64,000 nucleotides of DNA from assembly GCF_008831285.2 (NCBI RefSeq), contig NC_045142.1:1555001-1619000 (forward strand). The letters run 5' to 3'. The stretch's first letter is position 1, and each line of letters opens with the position of its first letter. This document shows positions 13,582 to 27,019 of the stretch, one piece after another. The position numbers were made by a program, and so were the translations under genes. The notes under the pieces are model-generated. The model saw nothing but the letters and a program-made list of their open reading frames with translations, had not been told where the DNA came from and made no database searches. This DNA is from Nymphaea colorata (lineage: Eukaryota > Streptophyta > Magnoliopsida > Nymphaeales > Nymphaeaceae).

Positions 13582-13755
13582 CATCACCAAGGGCTTTCTG
13601 GAAGACCTCGATTTGCACCCCTTGAAATTTATGATTTCGAAATTTCAGAGAATACCCATTTGAGATTTCCTTGTATTTTATGCAAAGATCGTATATCTCA
13701 TGCAGAGAAAGATATTTTGTGTGGCACAGGTGAAGATTTTTTGGGCCCTTGAATT

Positions 13756-13776
13756 TGTGAATCTTGATGATGCTCC
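13756..13776 (-). ncRNA. miR172*: miR172 star (5p arm)
   Basis: 21-nt 5' arm partner starting GGAGCATCATCAAG and ending ATTCACA. It matches the usual miR172 star pattern and leaves 2-nt 3' overhangs with the mature strand. Confidence 0.88.
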
Positions 13777-14720
13777 AACAGCAAACACTGACTGCAAAAT
13801 TTTCCTTCACCATCATCGAGCAGGAAAAAGCGATGAGAGTAAGCATGTGGATAATGTGAGGAAAGAAACGATCTTGTGTTGCAGAGCAAGGATTTGGCAG
13901 AAGGAATGAGATAACGGTAGAGGATTGGAGTCAAAAGAAGGCAAACATGGTGCAACTATTTACAATAAAGATTAAAAGGAAAAACAAAACCATTCCAAAA
14001 AGAAGGAAAGATATGATGCAGCAAAAGGTGGGCAGAGAAATTCAATGGCATGCCCATAGAGAGAGAGAGGCACCCTCCCTGGAGCACTGAGCTAACCAAG
14101 ACAGGAGGAAAGGGATGATGCTCTTCTTGCTCACTCTTTCAAACAGGAGGTCTACTGGCCATAAATACAGGAAAGCATTCACATTGGAGGGAATGAAATG
14201 ACAGAAACACCCCTCCGGAAATAAAAGAATTGAGCACATTATTTCGCTGATACATAAAGCCGGAAAGAAGTTAAATAATTAGATACTTCTTTTTCAACAG
14301 TAATAATAACAGTTAAGAAAATCATGTTGCTTTGATGCGTGCATCTAGGTCACACGTCAAGGAGAGCAAAAGCTATATCAAAATTGTTGCGTCCTGAAAC
14401 CGTGTTTCTGTTCTCTCCTTCCTTCTCGTCTTATCCTGATTTGAGAGACTTACAGAATAAAGAGGTAAAATATCTGTGATGTCAATAAAAGAAATGCCAA
14501 GAAATGTTGCAGAAGAGGGAAAGCAATCGTATGAAGAGATAGCAAGAAATAGAAGTGTGATTGGTTGTGATGTGTCAGGAGGGTTGTACACACAACAGTT
14601 ATACATCGCCATCCATTGTTCCACAAACACCAACTTCTTTTAATCCTCTCTGCAAACCCTTCTCTCTCCCTCTCGTTCTCTCTGAACTCTTTCTTAATTA
14701 CTGACCAAATAAAGAACGCA

Positions 14721-14855
<135 letters not shown>

Positions 14856-17800
14856 ATATATATATTCTAGAGAGCTACCAACATACGTAAATGCATGTGA
14901 AGATACACACGCACAGTTACCCTTTCTTTCAATCGTTCATTTGCAGTTTTTGAAGGGGATAGGATTTTGCTTTACGTACAAGGAACTGATGGGCGGTGAC
15001 CGCCATCTGCACTCCCTTTGACGCTCGCTTCTCTTGGGATACCAATTTTTGAATTCCCCCAACTGTCCTCTCTCTCTCTCTCTCTCTCTCTCGCTCGCTC
15101 TCCAGAGATATCCTGTTCTTTTCTGCAATAAGGAACAAAGATCATGAAGTTCCTTTTCTCCCTTATGACTCTATACAGGCATATCTCATGAATGAGGCCT
15201 ACCCACCATGAGAGAAGCCATTAACGTAGAGAGAGAGAGAGAGGGGGTCCGCCCGACAACTTTAGTAAATAAACGCCCTTTATTGCGTGCTTCGCAAATC
15301 AAGCACTAATCCCCTCATGGCTTCAGCTTTTAAGAAAACTGCATCGAATTAATTCGAGACAGACAATATAAACATGCATTAATGACAAGACGCTGCTCGC
15401 AGATCCAAGAAAGCAGAATCCCACCACGGAAGACTGCCGGTTTTGATCTGAATTTTACACACACATTTGCTATACATTGTCTACATACAGATTGAATTTA
15501 GTTCATTAACAGATACGGTAGATGGTGGCTTTAGAATCTAAAGGGCCAGGGCTACACTCATTTCCTGACGTATTGTTGGGAAGAACATGTCACTAGGAAA
15601 TTATTGCTGCATCACTTTTTCTTTGTGGGCACCACTCAGATTTGATGCAACTTGCCCCATCAAATCTTCGGTGATTTAAGCAGCTGAAGATCTTAGTTTA
15701 AGTTCAACATGTTTTGTATAAGTGAAGACAAGAACTTTAATCTCGCTGCCTTCATTTCGTAGTCTACATCTTTTATTGCATTAATGAAATATATATAGGC
15801 ATCACCTAGTCCTGATGGGAAAGAAAATACATAAAAAGAAGAAGTGAACAAATGAAAAGAAACTCTTGCAAATGTATCATTGCTTGCTACACGTTAACAG
15901 TTATTCAAAAAGTAGGAAATATGAATCAAATCAGTAGAGTAACAATGAACCTCACGTTGGAACGCGGTTTCTGCTAAAATTCATACAATCAGGGCATTTA
16001 GGTCCAGCTGATGAAATCATTTTATATGAAAAAACAGCTTAAATGATGACAATGTACGTAGCAACTTTAGATTGTGCTGTACAATCTTACGAAATATGTA
16101 CCGTTCTGTAGCTGGGTCTCCACCAAAACCTCCCTTTTTCTTGTCAAATAAGTAAAGTATTTAATTGCTGCTGCATTTCACCACACACTTCATGATTAAA
16201 AAAAGAAAGAATTCATTTGGCAGCTTTGGTTCAGTAAGTCAGCTACCAAGACGGGGGGCGACTTCAGTGGATCACGGGGTATAGGGAATGTTGATTTGTT
16301 GTTTTTCCACGTCCCTGGTAAAATGTGCAGCGAACAGAAAAGGAAAGAATAATATGACCCAATTTATTATCTAATCCATGGTTTAGACGTACCATAAAAT
16401 CCATGAAATGACAAAGAAAGCAGAAGAAATGAAAACTACCCACTGTTAATCTGCAATTAGTTAGGCTTTGAAGGAGGACGCGTAATGAACAATGCAACAA
16501 TGTAGATTGTAGAGCTCCATGTTCTCAGCTCGTCTGAACCATTGATGCGCAGCCATGAATATAGTAGTAAGGTCCAAGATACACGGACACCAACTCCAGT
16601 CTGATGCCTCACGTGATCTCTCTCCCTGGTGTCATCACCACATAACAAAAGACAAAAGCCTCTCCAGCCTTGTGGAGCAACATGGTGTATGCTAATTTAA
16701 CTGCCGAATGCTGGATTATCCCAAGAAGTAAGATATTTTAGAATTTTGCCCATTACAATTACCAGGAGTTATAATTCTCTTTCTGGAATTACCATAATTA
16801 AGTAATGTAGTTAAAACAACTGGGATTATTGAAGATGATCCTGCTAAGCACAGGTTTTCTGTAATTGGGTGCATAAGTATTCTGCTTTTTGGTTGGTGCA
16901 CAGATCTGTCAAATAACTCTATTTTTCTTTCAGAATTTGTTTCTCTGCTATATCAAAACAATTGATCTCAAATAGAAATGATAAAATCTGAAATGTTAAT
17001 TCAAGTAAATCACAAACTAGATGTAAACCCACTTCACTGAACAAAAAACTTCAAAACTTTTTAATGATTCAAGTATGAAAACCAGAGGCAAAAAAAAAAA
17101 AAGGAGACAAAAAACAAAAGAAAGGAAGGAAGAAAGAAAACGAGCATTCAGGGAAACCTCAAGAAACTGAAAAAGAGCAAGAAATTGTGACACATCAAAT
17201 CATGCTTTTCCTTTTCCTGTGACCTTTCTCTTACCTCTCAAGGAAGTCACTCAGAAACCACTCAATATGGCAAGAGCTTTGGAAGAAGGGAGGGATGGAA
17301 CACAAAGCAGACTGCCATTGCCTCTTTGCCTGCAACATTGATGGCCATCTTCTCCCTCAATCCCCATCTTCTTCTATATGTAGAAACCCTGCTGTTGGTA
17401 CTTGGCTTACCATCTGTGGCAATCGAGATCTTTTGAGATCTCCGAACAGAGGAATGAGGGCAGTGGTTTTGCCGGTCAATGGCGTCTTGTTTGGTTAATG
17501 GCTTCCTGTTTGAATCAGGAAACGAAGTTACGAGGCGTTAGATTTCGTTTGTTCATTCCGGCTGTTAAATAGTAAATTCCACAACCAAAGAGGCTGCGCG
17601 GGAACTATACCCAGAAATGCTTCACAATCGTCCATCAAAAAGAAATCAAATAAAAAGGAATCTCGATTTGCACGATTATTCATCAATAAAAGGTGAAAAG
17701 TTCAATCCATTGGACAGGAGGCGAGGTGCATCTATTCCTGTACTGCATATTAATCCGTGAAAATACGTCAATAAAAGAATGAAGAAGAATAGTCTATAAC

Positions 17801-19164
17801 GCCAAAATACCCACCGACGGTACTCCCCCTCCCTCTCCCTCTCTTCTCTCCTTCTCTCTCAAATCTCTCACTGAGAGGCACACATACTATGCATGAACGC
17901 ATGCACATGCCAAAGATTCACGTAAAAGTTCTATAGATCTTTTAATTTGGTTGTGCATGGCTCTATTATATTGTTGTTCATATAAGTGTCTGTTCATTAA
18001 TTGGTAACAATATCGCAGGGAATTGTCTGTTTTTGTAGAAACAACAGTCATGCGTTTGAGATGGTGCTATGTACTCCATCACCATGTTCAATTTCAGGTC
18101 ATGCTATTTTAATAGCTGAGTCCTATTTGTTGTTGAAAAGCTGGGAAATACTTTTCCTTTTAGTGCGCACAGTGTACGTTTCTGCCGCAAGAGAACTGCA
18201 CAAAATTGTGAGGAACTGCACTGCACTCTAGAAATTAAATCTGAAAAATTTTCAGAAGTTTTTTATCCTAAACTTTCAAATAGTGCTCTCTTAATTTACC
18301 TTCCTTGAATCACTGGAAATTCAATGGCTTCACATTAATTTTCAAGATTTTTAGAAGCTATAGAGTATTTTTACAGAGCACATACAAGATTAGGTGATGA
18401 GAGGTCTATTTGTAGGTTTTGCGCTGTTAAAATCATACCTCCAAAGCTAGGATGTTTAGCAAAAGTAGAAAACACGTACTAATTTTCTTGGGCTGTAATT
18501 GGATATTGCAGCTCCAGGGAATATGGGCCTACTGTTCGTACCTTCATATGGGGATAATGGAAATGCTTTCTTTCTTGTGTTCTTTTCTCAACTTTCCATG
18601 ATAAGCAAATTCACAACCAATGCAGAGATATTTTCGAACATCCTGGCTGAAGAATATTGTCCATTATATTTTAATTCAACAACTAAAATGTTTGATCTGA
18701 GTTGTAGGAAACACAAGTATTTTTCTTAAATATGAACATTCAGAAGTGTTTCTCTCACAATCTTGCAGCTTTTCAGTTTGATCAGCCACAGTAGAATGGG
18801 TTTCTGTTATCTCCGTCAGTCTCCACTCCAGCTCAAGCCAAGTGTTGGAATGCCAAGACAAACGCCGTAGAATCTCTCTGTGTCACCAAAGTGCCTTAAT
18901 AATTCTCCGAATGTACCAAGGACAGCAAAGGGCAGCCATGGCCGTACTTGAAAATCTAAGCTTATGCATTCATATCTGGTCGAAGCTGTACATCAAATTA
19001 TGGGCGTGAGCTGTGAACCCCTGTTTCATTGCTGCATTGACTAAAAGATCCAAAGGTAAAGCTATTTTCTTTGCGTATTTTGGCAAAAGAATAACCAATT
19101 TTGACAGTGGGAGTTCGATCAAAGCACTCGAATAACTTGTTCGGTGTGTTTGTGAGTGCGTGCA

Positions 19165-19205
<41 letters not shown>
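19165..19205. repeat. (GT)n(AT)n microsatellite
   Basis: A GT run passes into an AT run; no coding context. Confidence 0.95.
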
Positions 19206-19308
19206 TCTGCAAGATACTGTTGTTTTTTGATGTATAAAACCGTAAGTTGACCATGGATTGGGTCCACTGCACTGCACTCTGAGAAATTGTAAAACCAAAA
19301 TAGTTTGG

Positions 19309-19577
19309 GGGCTGTTTGGAAGACGCCCTCATCTAACCCAGTTCTGTTAAAATTAGGTTTTATTTAAACCAAGCTTTTTAATGAGTTTTAGGAACTTTTT
19401 TTTTCTTTAGGTGACACATCTAAAATCTAGTTTTTGAATAACCCAAATGAGACCAGGTTTTTCACTCCCTTTCACAAAATCAATTTTTGTCAAAACTGGG
19501 TTTTCTTCAAACCCAGTTTTGATGGCACTCAGATACTCTAAAAATCTGGTTTTGATGTCTCACCCAAACACCCCTTG
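19309..19577. mobile_element. Small inverted-repeat element (MITE-like)
   Basis: The ends are inverted: the left starts GGGGGCTGTTTGGAAGA, and the right, read in reverse complement, starts AAGGGGTGTTTGGGTGAGA. The interior holds several AAACCCAGTTTTG-type inverted phrases that could fold together. It is about 270 bp with no coding potential. GGGGCTGTTTGG-type ends are common in plant MITEs. Superfamily not assigned. Confidence 0.7.
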
Positions 19578-21251
19578 AGATTACAATCATCCCCAAGTAA
19601 GATAGATTGCTTTTAAATTCTTTGGATATAATAAAAGTTTTTGTAATGTTTATTTGAAGGAAATCCTATTGGCTTAAAACCCTCAAAATCATACCCTTAT
19701 ACATTTAAGGTTCTACATTGCTTAGGTGCCTAGGAGGAACAGTATATCCTTCAACTCATTAGACTTGTTATCATTTGCAGCATGGAGGAGTAACAGATTG
19801 TAGCATGATAGCTGCCATGGAATTCAAATCTTGAACCTCTTGAGTGTGAACCATCTTGCTAGCCGGTTGAGTTACGCCCCAAAGAGTTTAACAAAGACCA
19901 GAGGACTACATCTCCTGGCCAGCATAATACTGATAAGAAGTCTGCATATCCCTTGTTTTTAAATTAAATAAAGAACTTATCAAAGAAATTGGGATAATTG
20001 ACAAGCAATTTTCATTCTTTATAGCTGTAAAAATTGGCCTCCAGTATGCTCTAATGTGATTGAAATATGGAAGATTAAAAACTGAAATTGTCATCAACCT
20101 TCATTGTTCACTACCTTGCCTGCATGCATGACACAAATTGTTTTAATGCATTTCTGTCATGGTTGTCTTGTGTTTGGCCACCAAACTTACGGTCTATTAG
20201 TCTAAGTCCGTTGGTTGTGAAACTCATGGTTGATGAGTGAGAGGTAACAACCTACTGCGCAGAAAAAAGACCCAAAAGCCCCTCCATTTTTTCTGCCATT
20301 GGGTCTTGAGGTGTGAGCATCTGCAATGGCAACAGTGCATCTTTCAGCTTAGGTAAAGTGCTCTACTTGAAATTAAAGTAAAGGCATGACACCCATGAGA
20401 ATCTAATTAGAAGGCAGCTTCTTGATAGGTCCTTAACTCGACCAGCTACACTATGCCACCGAAACTCTAAGTTGAAGGTGACCTAGAGTTTCATACTTTG
20501 GGTGTCTAACTTTGGCATGAGGCTGAGACCAAAATGATAAAGAATTTTTTCATTGGCAAGGAAGGTAGGGCACTTCCATGTTTTACCACAAAGCAATAAG
20601 TGCATGGTAAACTTGCGCCTCATATGCTCAATACCAAAATAAAAACAATATGTCGTTTATTTATTACATTCAAAAACTATACTTGAGTGGGGGAGACGAT
20701 TACTTGGTAAAATCCGTGGCTGGTACATTGTCCGACGGTTCACACATGCTTTGGTAAATTTGTGGAGAGAGTTGAAGCTAAGGATATGGAGCACCTTGGG
20801 ACATGAGAAAACTTTCAACCATGTCACAATTGCTTTTTGTTTTATTTTGTCTTGTATAGCACACGGTGCTTAGTACTTTTTGTTATAAGGTGGTTTCACT
20901 TGTCATCCAAAACCTTAATTTGTGATTATAATAAGCCAAATCATGCTCCGTTTAACGTTATGGTGTTCCTAAATCCCCTCATTTAAATTAATTAAGTTGG
21001 GGTTTAGGTACATCTTTTTCTAAATTATGATAAAATAAGTGCATTTCACATATAAACTTCTAACCCTTTCAACTTGAAATTGCTTTAAGCTGCCAATTAA
21101 TCAGGTGATTAATCCTCTTCTTAATTAGCATATCAAAAATATGTTCATTTGCCAAGGAGACAAACCTTATGATTTTCATAAAGCTTGTGAAAAGCTTGAC
21201 TAGACCTCTCCCGAAATGTTTAAAATATATAAGTTCCCTCCCTCAAACTTA

Positions 21252-21890
21252 GGACGCCATTTTCTTATTGTAGTAGCATGTACCATCCATATGGAATACA
21301 AAGTTGGTATAGATATATTCATTTATTCATGTCCTTGTTTGATGGTTTCTCCAGAATCTCTTATTGGTACACTCCCCTCACACACATGTTCACATGTAAA
21401 ACATAGCAAGTTTGGCAAGTTCTGTGTGCAATCACTTGTAAAGCTCACATGCTTTATTGTGAGTGCGCTTTTTGTGCAAAGCACTCACTTCAAAAAAAAA
21501 AGGGTTTGCTCATGATGTGATGTTGGCCGAGGCTACTCAGTCTTTTGTTTTGGTAAACATATTATATACAATGTAAGCAAGCTCATGGTTTATCAGCAAT
21601 TTTCTAGGGGCCGCCGCCCCCATATGTATGTTGGACATCTTACGGCGTTCAGAACTAAGTGAATGAAAACGAATGAACGAAGAAGCATGGGAGACGACTT
21701 TTATATATATATATATATATATCCTTCAGTTGTTAGGACTCTATTTTCCTATGAAAGTAGCATGTACCCTCCTTCCACATCAAGTTGGTATGTTTTATAT
21801 CTCTCACTTGTTCGGACTCCATTTTCCTATGAAAGTGGCATGTACCATCCTTGGAAATCAAGTTGGTATAGATACATTCATTCACTCATG
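21252..21890. repeat. Three diverged direct repeats of about 78 bp
   Basis: Related units lie at 21252-21330, 21736-21813 and 21814-21890. The last two are in tandem. Each begins GGAC(G/T)C(C/T)ATTTTC, contains GCATGTACC and then AGTTGGTAT. Copies 1 and 3 share a longer tail (TATAGATA-ATTCATT). No coding function is seen. Confidence 0.75.
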
Positions 21891-23207
21891 CGCTTGTTTG
21901 ACAGCAAACTTTTCACTCTCTCTCCCTCTCTCTCTTTTATATATATATATATATATATATAATAAAGACCGTACGATTTGCGCTGTAGAAGATCAGAGCT
22001 GACGATTCTGTTGGATCTTGTGGGAATTATAGAGGTCTTTTGCGGTACCAACTCAAAAGTGAAGGCGTCCTTGATATGATTTGATGTAAAATTTTGTCCT
22101 CACTGTTGCAATATTCCGAGCATAGTGGGCGTCCACAGGCATCGTCATCATGCACACAGACTTGGCTACTGATTCAGGAACACGGGAATTTTTCTTTGGA
22201 GATTTCTGCTGCCATTTGTCTTGAACTGCAGAAACCGGAGATCGATCGCAGCACTGAATCTGTAGTGAACAAAGCTTTTACAAACGCTTCCTTTCATCAT
22301 TTTCTTTCTGTCCATCCGCGGATCGAGACCTCGGGAAAACGAAAAAAAAAAAAGGCAAAAAATCTTGCGAATCCGGATTCGGGTCTCTTATTGGGAACGG
22401 AGAAAGTCAATGCGTATCGGTTCATTCATGTAACGAACTAAAAAGCTAACTTTAAAATTTAAATTAATGTGCAAATCATTTTTTGCATATTTTCTAATAT
22501 GTCTTTGTTTCTTTTATTTAATTTCATTTCTTTTATATGCGAAAAATTATGTGAATGAGTAAGAGGTTAACATCCATTATCAACAAAGCTTAAAAAGGCT
22601 CATAACCTCTTTTTAGGGGCGGACACAAGTGGGGTGGGGTCTTCATAAAGATACGCTCTATAGAACCTAATCAAAAACCTTAAACTCATAGGTTGGGCTT
22701 TACATGAACTTAGGTCTAATTATAAGGGCAGCTCTAAGAGACTCGGATCACTGTCCTAATGTCAACTGAAAACTTGTTTAATTATATATTTAGCCAAGAA
22801 TCATGTGCATGGTAGAAGAGAGTCCCTTGTGCTGGTGAAGTTTGTAAACAAAAGCCTGGCCGACCCGTGGCCGGCCCTTCTCAAGGCCCTGTGTTACTCT
22901 TAGAACTTTAGTGCCGACAAAAAAGTTCCACCTAAGTGGGTGAAATTTTAAGCCCAGGTAAAATGTTTTGACTGTTGCTTTCCAACCCCCCTTGGTACAT
23001 CAAGATGTACATGGAATAAAAATACCTAAAATAAAAGTTCCAGGTCATTGTATAAGATGGCGTATATGAGACCTAAAACTCTTGTTCCACATGAGCCACT
23101 ATAATGACCGAGTATTTAAAACCATGCATTTAGATAACACTAATTGACCCATTTTTGGCTTGGTAAGAGAAAAGGTAAAACTTGATTGAATGTCAATCAG
23201 GCCCTCG

Positions 23208-23275
23208 AGCTTATAAGAAGAAATCACTGACGGCTTTCTACTGCCGTCAGTAAAACTATCACTGACGACTTTGAA
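23208..23275. mobile_element. CACTA-like terminal relic
   Basis: Contains AAGAAGAAATCACTGACGGC followed by an inverted partner GCCGTCAGT (23243-23251), making a 9-bp perfect stem with an 8-nt loop, then a further CACTGACGACTTTG phrase. AGAAATCACTGACGGC-type ends with GCCGTCAGT palindromes are typical of CACTA (En/Spm) termini. No transposase and no matching second end were found nearby, so this is a fragment. Confidence 0.5.
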
Positions 23276-25239
23276 CAAGAAAGACCTTCAAAATAATTTG
23301 AAAATAAGAAAAGGAACCACGAATGGCACATGACGATCCTGTATCAGCCCATGAATCGGATTGGTTTCCCAATGATTGGAAATTTTTGTTAATCTTTCAA
23401 ATTTGGCATTGGACTTTTTTTTCCACCCCTCGAAACTTTAAAAATTTTAGATTAACCTATATAAATAATTTGAAAATTATATATTTGGGTCTTTATTAAA
23501 GTTTTGGAACTATAGTTCTAAGCGAGGATGATAAATGGTTATATTTTTTTGGTTTTAGATTTGGATCATTCGCATTGATGTCTTCTTCGGAGGCTAGAGT
23601 TTTTATTTCCACCTTAAGCTTCAAACTCTAAGGCTGAAATCCCACCTATTGTGAAGACCTTTTAGAAGGGGAACATGCTTTCTTATTTCTTGACCTGCTT
23701 GTATATAATTTTCTTTTTGTTTTGCAATGTACAAGTTGTACCCTTGCATTTACAGTGACATATCAACTTTTCATTTTATTGGCTCTCTCTCAAAATTAAT
23801 TTTCCATTTTATCGGAGTCTGCAATCTTCTTCACATGCCTTTTCAATGGATTAAAAAAATTAAAGAATAAAATAGAAAATAGAAAAGATTTCTTTTGTAA
23901 CGGGTAACCTTAATTAAAAAGTCTGTCTTTACCTCACCTCAAGGGCATGGCACCACCGAGTAGACAGGGGATTCGTATTTTTAGGTTCAAATTCCGTGAT
24001 CGCTGTCATGAAGTTTTTAGCTACATTGAAGGATGTGTGCACAGAAACAAGCTAGACCTGGATATGATTTTGAAGGATTTATGCTGAACTAAAACCAAAG
24101 AAAATATAAACCTTAAGGGTGGGGGTACAGGCCGCCGCCGGCCTACCAGCCTTAGAGTTCTACACCACCAAGCCAACTATAAAGTTTCTCAGCTCCAATG
24201 TAATTTCTTAAGTCCTCTAAAAATAAAATAAAAAAAAAAGTGATTAGGGTAGGGATACAAATGATCTATTTTAAAACGCTGATTATGGGATTGGGGGAAT
24301 TTTTTAATTAAGAAGAAGGATTTAAACTGACGTCTTGTGGCACGTCAATTGGAGGCGGGCGGAACTCGAGATGTAGGGAGGACTTCTTTGTGAAAAGAAA
24401 ATGAATGTTTTTGACCTCTGAATTTTTTTTTTTTTTTAAAAAAAGAGTTCTGATTAAGATAGTTGTACTTTTGTAAATTAAAAAATCCATAAAACAAATC
24501 GTCTATCAACGTCAGAATTTGCAGGCGTACACGCTTCTAAATGGCACAAGGGACACATCATAATTCGTAATAAGTTTTGGCATACCCCTCACTGGATCAA
24601 TTATGAGTTTCCTTTCTCCTTTCTTCATGGGCACGAGATGGCAAAGGGCCATCATGTTTACATCTTGTTTCAATCTTTTAGTGTTCCGTATCTCCTTCGG
24701 ATTGGGGGATTGGGTCTATTTGACAATTCAAAACTCTTGTATAGCTTATTTCATTAGACTGTATTAAGACTCAAAGTAACCTCAAACCGTCTTACTTTCA
24801 CATTGTGAGTAGATGCCTTTTATGTTGTTGTATTGAATAAACTACAACTTACTTGTTGTAGTTTTGTGGAGTGTGTCAAGATCTTTATGCATTTATTTGG
24901 TCTATGTTTTTCATTAAAGTCACAAACTTATCTACAATTTGGGACGTGATCCATGAACCAATTAGAATAAAAAACAAAAAGAAATGACGTATCATTTGGA
25001 GAATTTGGTTGTTTACATTTTGATTGGTCATTTAGAACGTCAGAAACGATATTATTTACAGAAATGAGATTGTCTCAATTCAACGCATGGCATCCTCCAT
25101 TTTATATGATGTCTGTTTAATTTCTCGCAACTTAGGGGGAAATGGTAATATCTTCAACTTCTTACAAGAATTAAAAATTGAGTTTTAGATGTAATCTTTT
25201 TTTCAAGTTCAACTTTTTATTGGATTTCTGTTAATGTTA

Positions 25240-25242
<3 letters not shown>

Positions 25243-25322
<80 letters not shown>
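25243..25322. repeat. Self-complementary (CT)n(TA)n(GA)n microsatellite
   Basis: CT repeats, then TA repeats, then GA repeats, so the whole tract of about 80 bp is nearly its own reverse complement. Confidence 0.95.
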
Positions 25323-25962
25323 GCAATGGACTGAAAGGCACACTGTGATTTTTTTTATATTCATTTTCCATACTATTGGAATAGAAGAGTAGGTTTCAAG
25401 CATGGGTAAGGTCATGTGTCATTCTTCCTAGTGTAAGTGTGATGAATAAACCTATGTCACTAGAGTGCGGATGCGGGTGCGGTTGCCGGTGCCGGTGCTG
25501 GAGCGATACATCCCAAAAAATTTATGTGTGGCGATGTGGTGAAAGTATTTTTTTATTATTATTATTATTATTATTAATTTATTATATATATAACAAAATA
25601 AACATGTATATATTATTATTACAATTTAGTTATTAATGTATATAACATATTTGAATAATTGTATTGCATAGGAAAATATCAAAACAATATATATATTATA
25701 TAAGAAATTTAGTAATATGACATACTAATTGGGCTCGGGTGTGAGTCGAAGCCGCACATATAAATTAAAAGAGCCTGGTGACATTGGAATAAACTATTTT
25801 CTTACACACACATACATATAACTTTTGAAATATGTAAACCAAGTAAATATAAGAATTATGTGTTGATAAAGTTGTCTGATCAACTTAATTGATGGTTTTT
25901 AACAACTCATAAATGTCAATTAATTTATGTACATATATTTTGTAAACCATATATACGTATGT

Positions 25963-26009
25963 GTGTGTGTGGAGAGACACACACACACACTCTCTCTCTC
26001 CACACACAC
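25963..26009. repeat. Inverted GT/CA-GA/CT microsatellite
   Basis: GTGTGTGTGTGGAGAG is followed by an ACACAC loop and then CTCTCTCTCCACACACACA, forming an inverted repeat of roughly 17-18 bp. Confidence 0.9.
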
Positions 26010-26642
26010 AAGCTTGTCTAAGACTTTTGGTATTTGTATAGAATATGACTTCTATGTATTGTGTAGAATATGATTTCTATGTATTAAGATTGGCAGTTGC
26101 TCACATAGACCCATATAAGTTACTTATTTATGTATTAGTGTTTTTCAACCATTTTACTATATATTTGTAGGGTCTAAGAGTTTTCACATGATCGATAGCA
26201 AATAGTGCAACATAACTGATTGTACAAAGCATATCATTTGTTAGATTCCTATAAATACTACTTATTTTTTTACCATAAAAGGTATGATCACAACACTCAA
26301 TTTCAAGGGTATACAGTGCTCTACAAAGGTCTTGAAGAAGCTAGAATCCTAAAACTCTCTCCCCTTCCCTGAAGTTTGCCAACTTTAAGTTGCTTCGCAT
26401 TTTACTTTTATTTTTTCGAAAATCATCTACTATGCTGACATAATATCTTTCAAACATTCGGTAGCGCACTTCAAAATGGTACGTTATTTGGGTTCGCTTG
26501 GCCCGACGGTTAACAATGAAATAAATTCTCATCAAGAGAAAACTTTATTAATTTCTCAGTTCTCACAGCCAGTGCAATGAATCACACAGATAAAACCAGT
26601 GACATATTCTCTTGTGTTCCACTGGCTTTGGCGAATCTCCCT

Positions 26643-26893
26643 AGCGATTCCTTCTTAGAAAGTTCTTGAACAAAGGAAGAACGACCACAAATGGGAAATT
26701 GTGACTCCTAATTGAACAGAAGAAGGGCGATTCCTTCTGCAGAAAGTTCTTGAACAGAGGAAGAACGACCACAAATGGGAAATTGTGACTCCTAATTGAA
26801 CAGAAGAAGGGCGATTCCTTCTGCAGAAAGTTCTTGAACAGAAGAAGAACGACCACAAATGGGAAACTGTAACTCGTAACTGAACAGAAGAAG
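26643..26893. repeat. Three-copy 84-bp tandem repeat downstream of the laccase
   Basis: Units at 26643-26725 (83 bp, one base short), 26726-26809 and 26810-26893. Each begins GCGATTCCTTCT and contains GAACGACCACAAATGGGAAA. Units 1 and 2 are nearly identical; unit 3 has several substitutions near its end. 84 bp is a multiple of three, so a minus-strand frame stays open through units 2 and 3, but the peptide has no recognisable domain. The array starts about 125 bp beyond the laccase stop and may lie in its 3' UTR. Confidence 0.92.
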
Positions 26894-27019
26894 AGCAGCA
26901 TCCGATCCAAAGCTGGCAGCAAACATCCGATGAAGTTATCATCTTCAGGAGGCAGAGGGGGAGTAATGCTAGATCGAACGAGAACAGAACTCCGTCCAAA
27001 ATTTCGTTTTCTTCAAGGG

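Larger units (their letters stand above)
13541..13800 (-). ncRNA. MIR172: MIR172 microRNA precursor (hairpin)
   Basis: On the minus strand this stretch folds into a long hairpin. The 3' arm carries a perfect match to the GGAAUC-starting form of miR172. The 5' arm carries a matching star sequence. They share a 15-nt perfectly complementary core (GCATCATCAAGATTC on the 5' arm). The stem continues beyond the duplex: TTGCTG upstream of the star pairs with CGGCAA downstream of the mature arm. Inside it, CAAGGGC pairs with GCCCTTG next to the loop. The loop region between the arms is long, about 170 nt. Family knowledge: miR172 lies on the 3' arm and represses AP2-type transcription factors to control phase change and flower development. 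Precursor ends are approximate, and the promoter is not located. Confidence 0.93.
19578..26640. other. Gene-free repeat-rich intergenic DNA
   Basis: No protein or RNA gene recognised over about 7 kb. Contents I can support are three diverged direct repeats (21252-21890), short TA runs at 21703-21722 and 21939-21962, a CACTA-like terminal relic near 23.2 kb, and the symmetrical microsatellites at 25.24-25.32 and 25.96-26.01 kb. There is also an (ATT)n run near 25553-25577. The longest ORF (22094-22441) lacks any recognisable domain. Confidence 0.5.
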
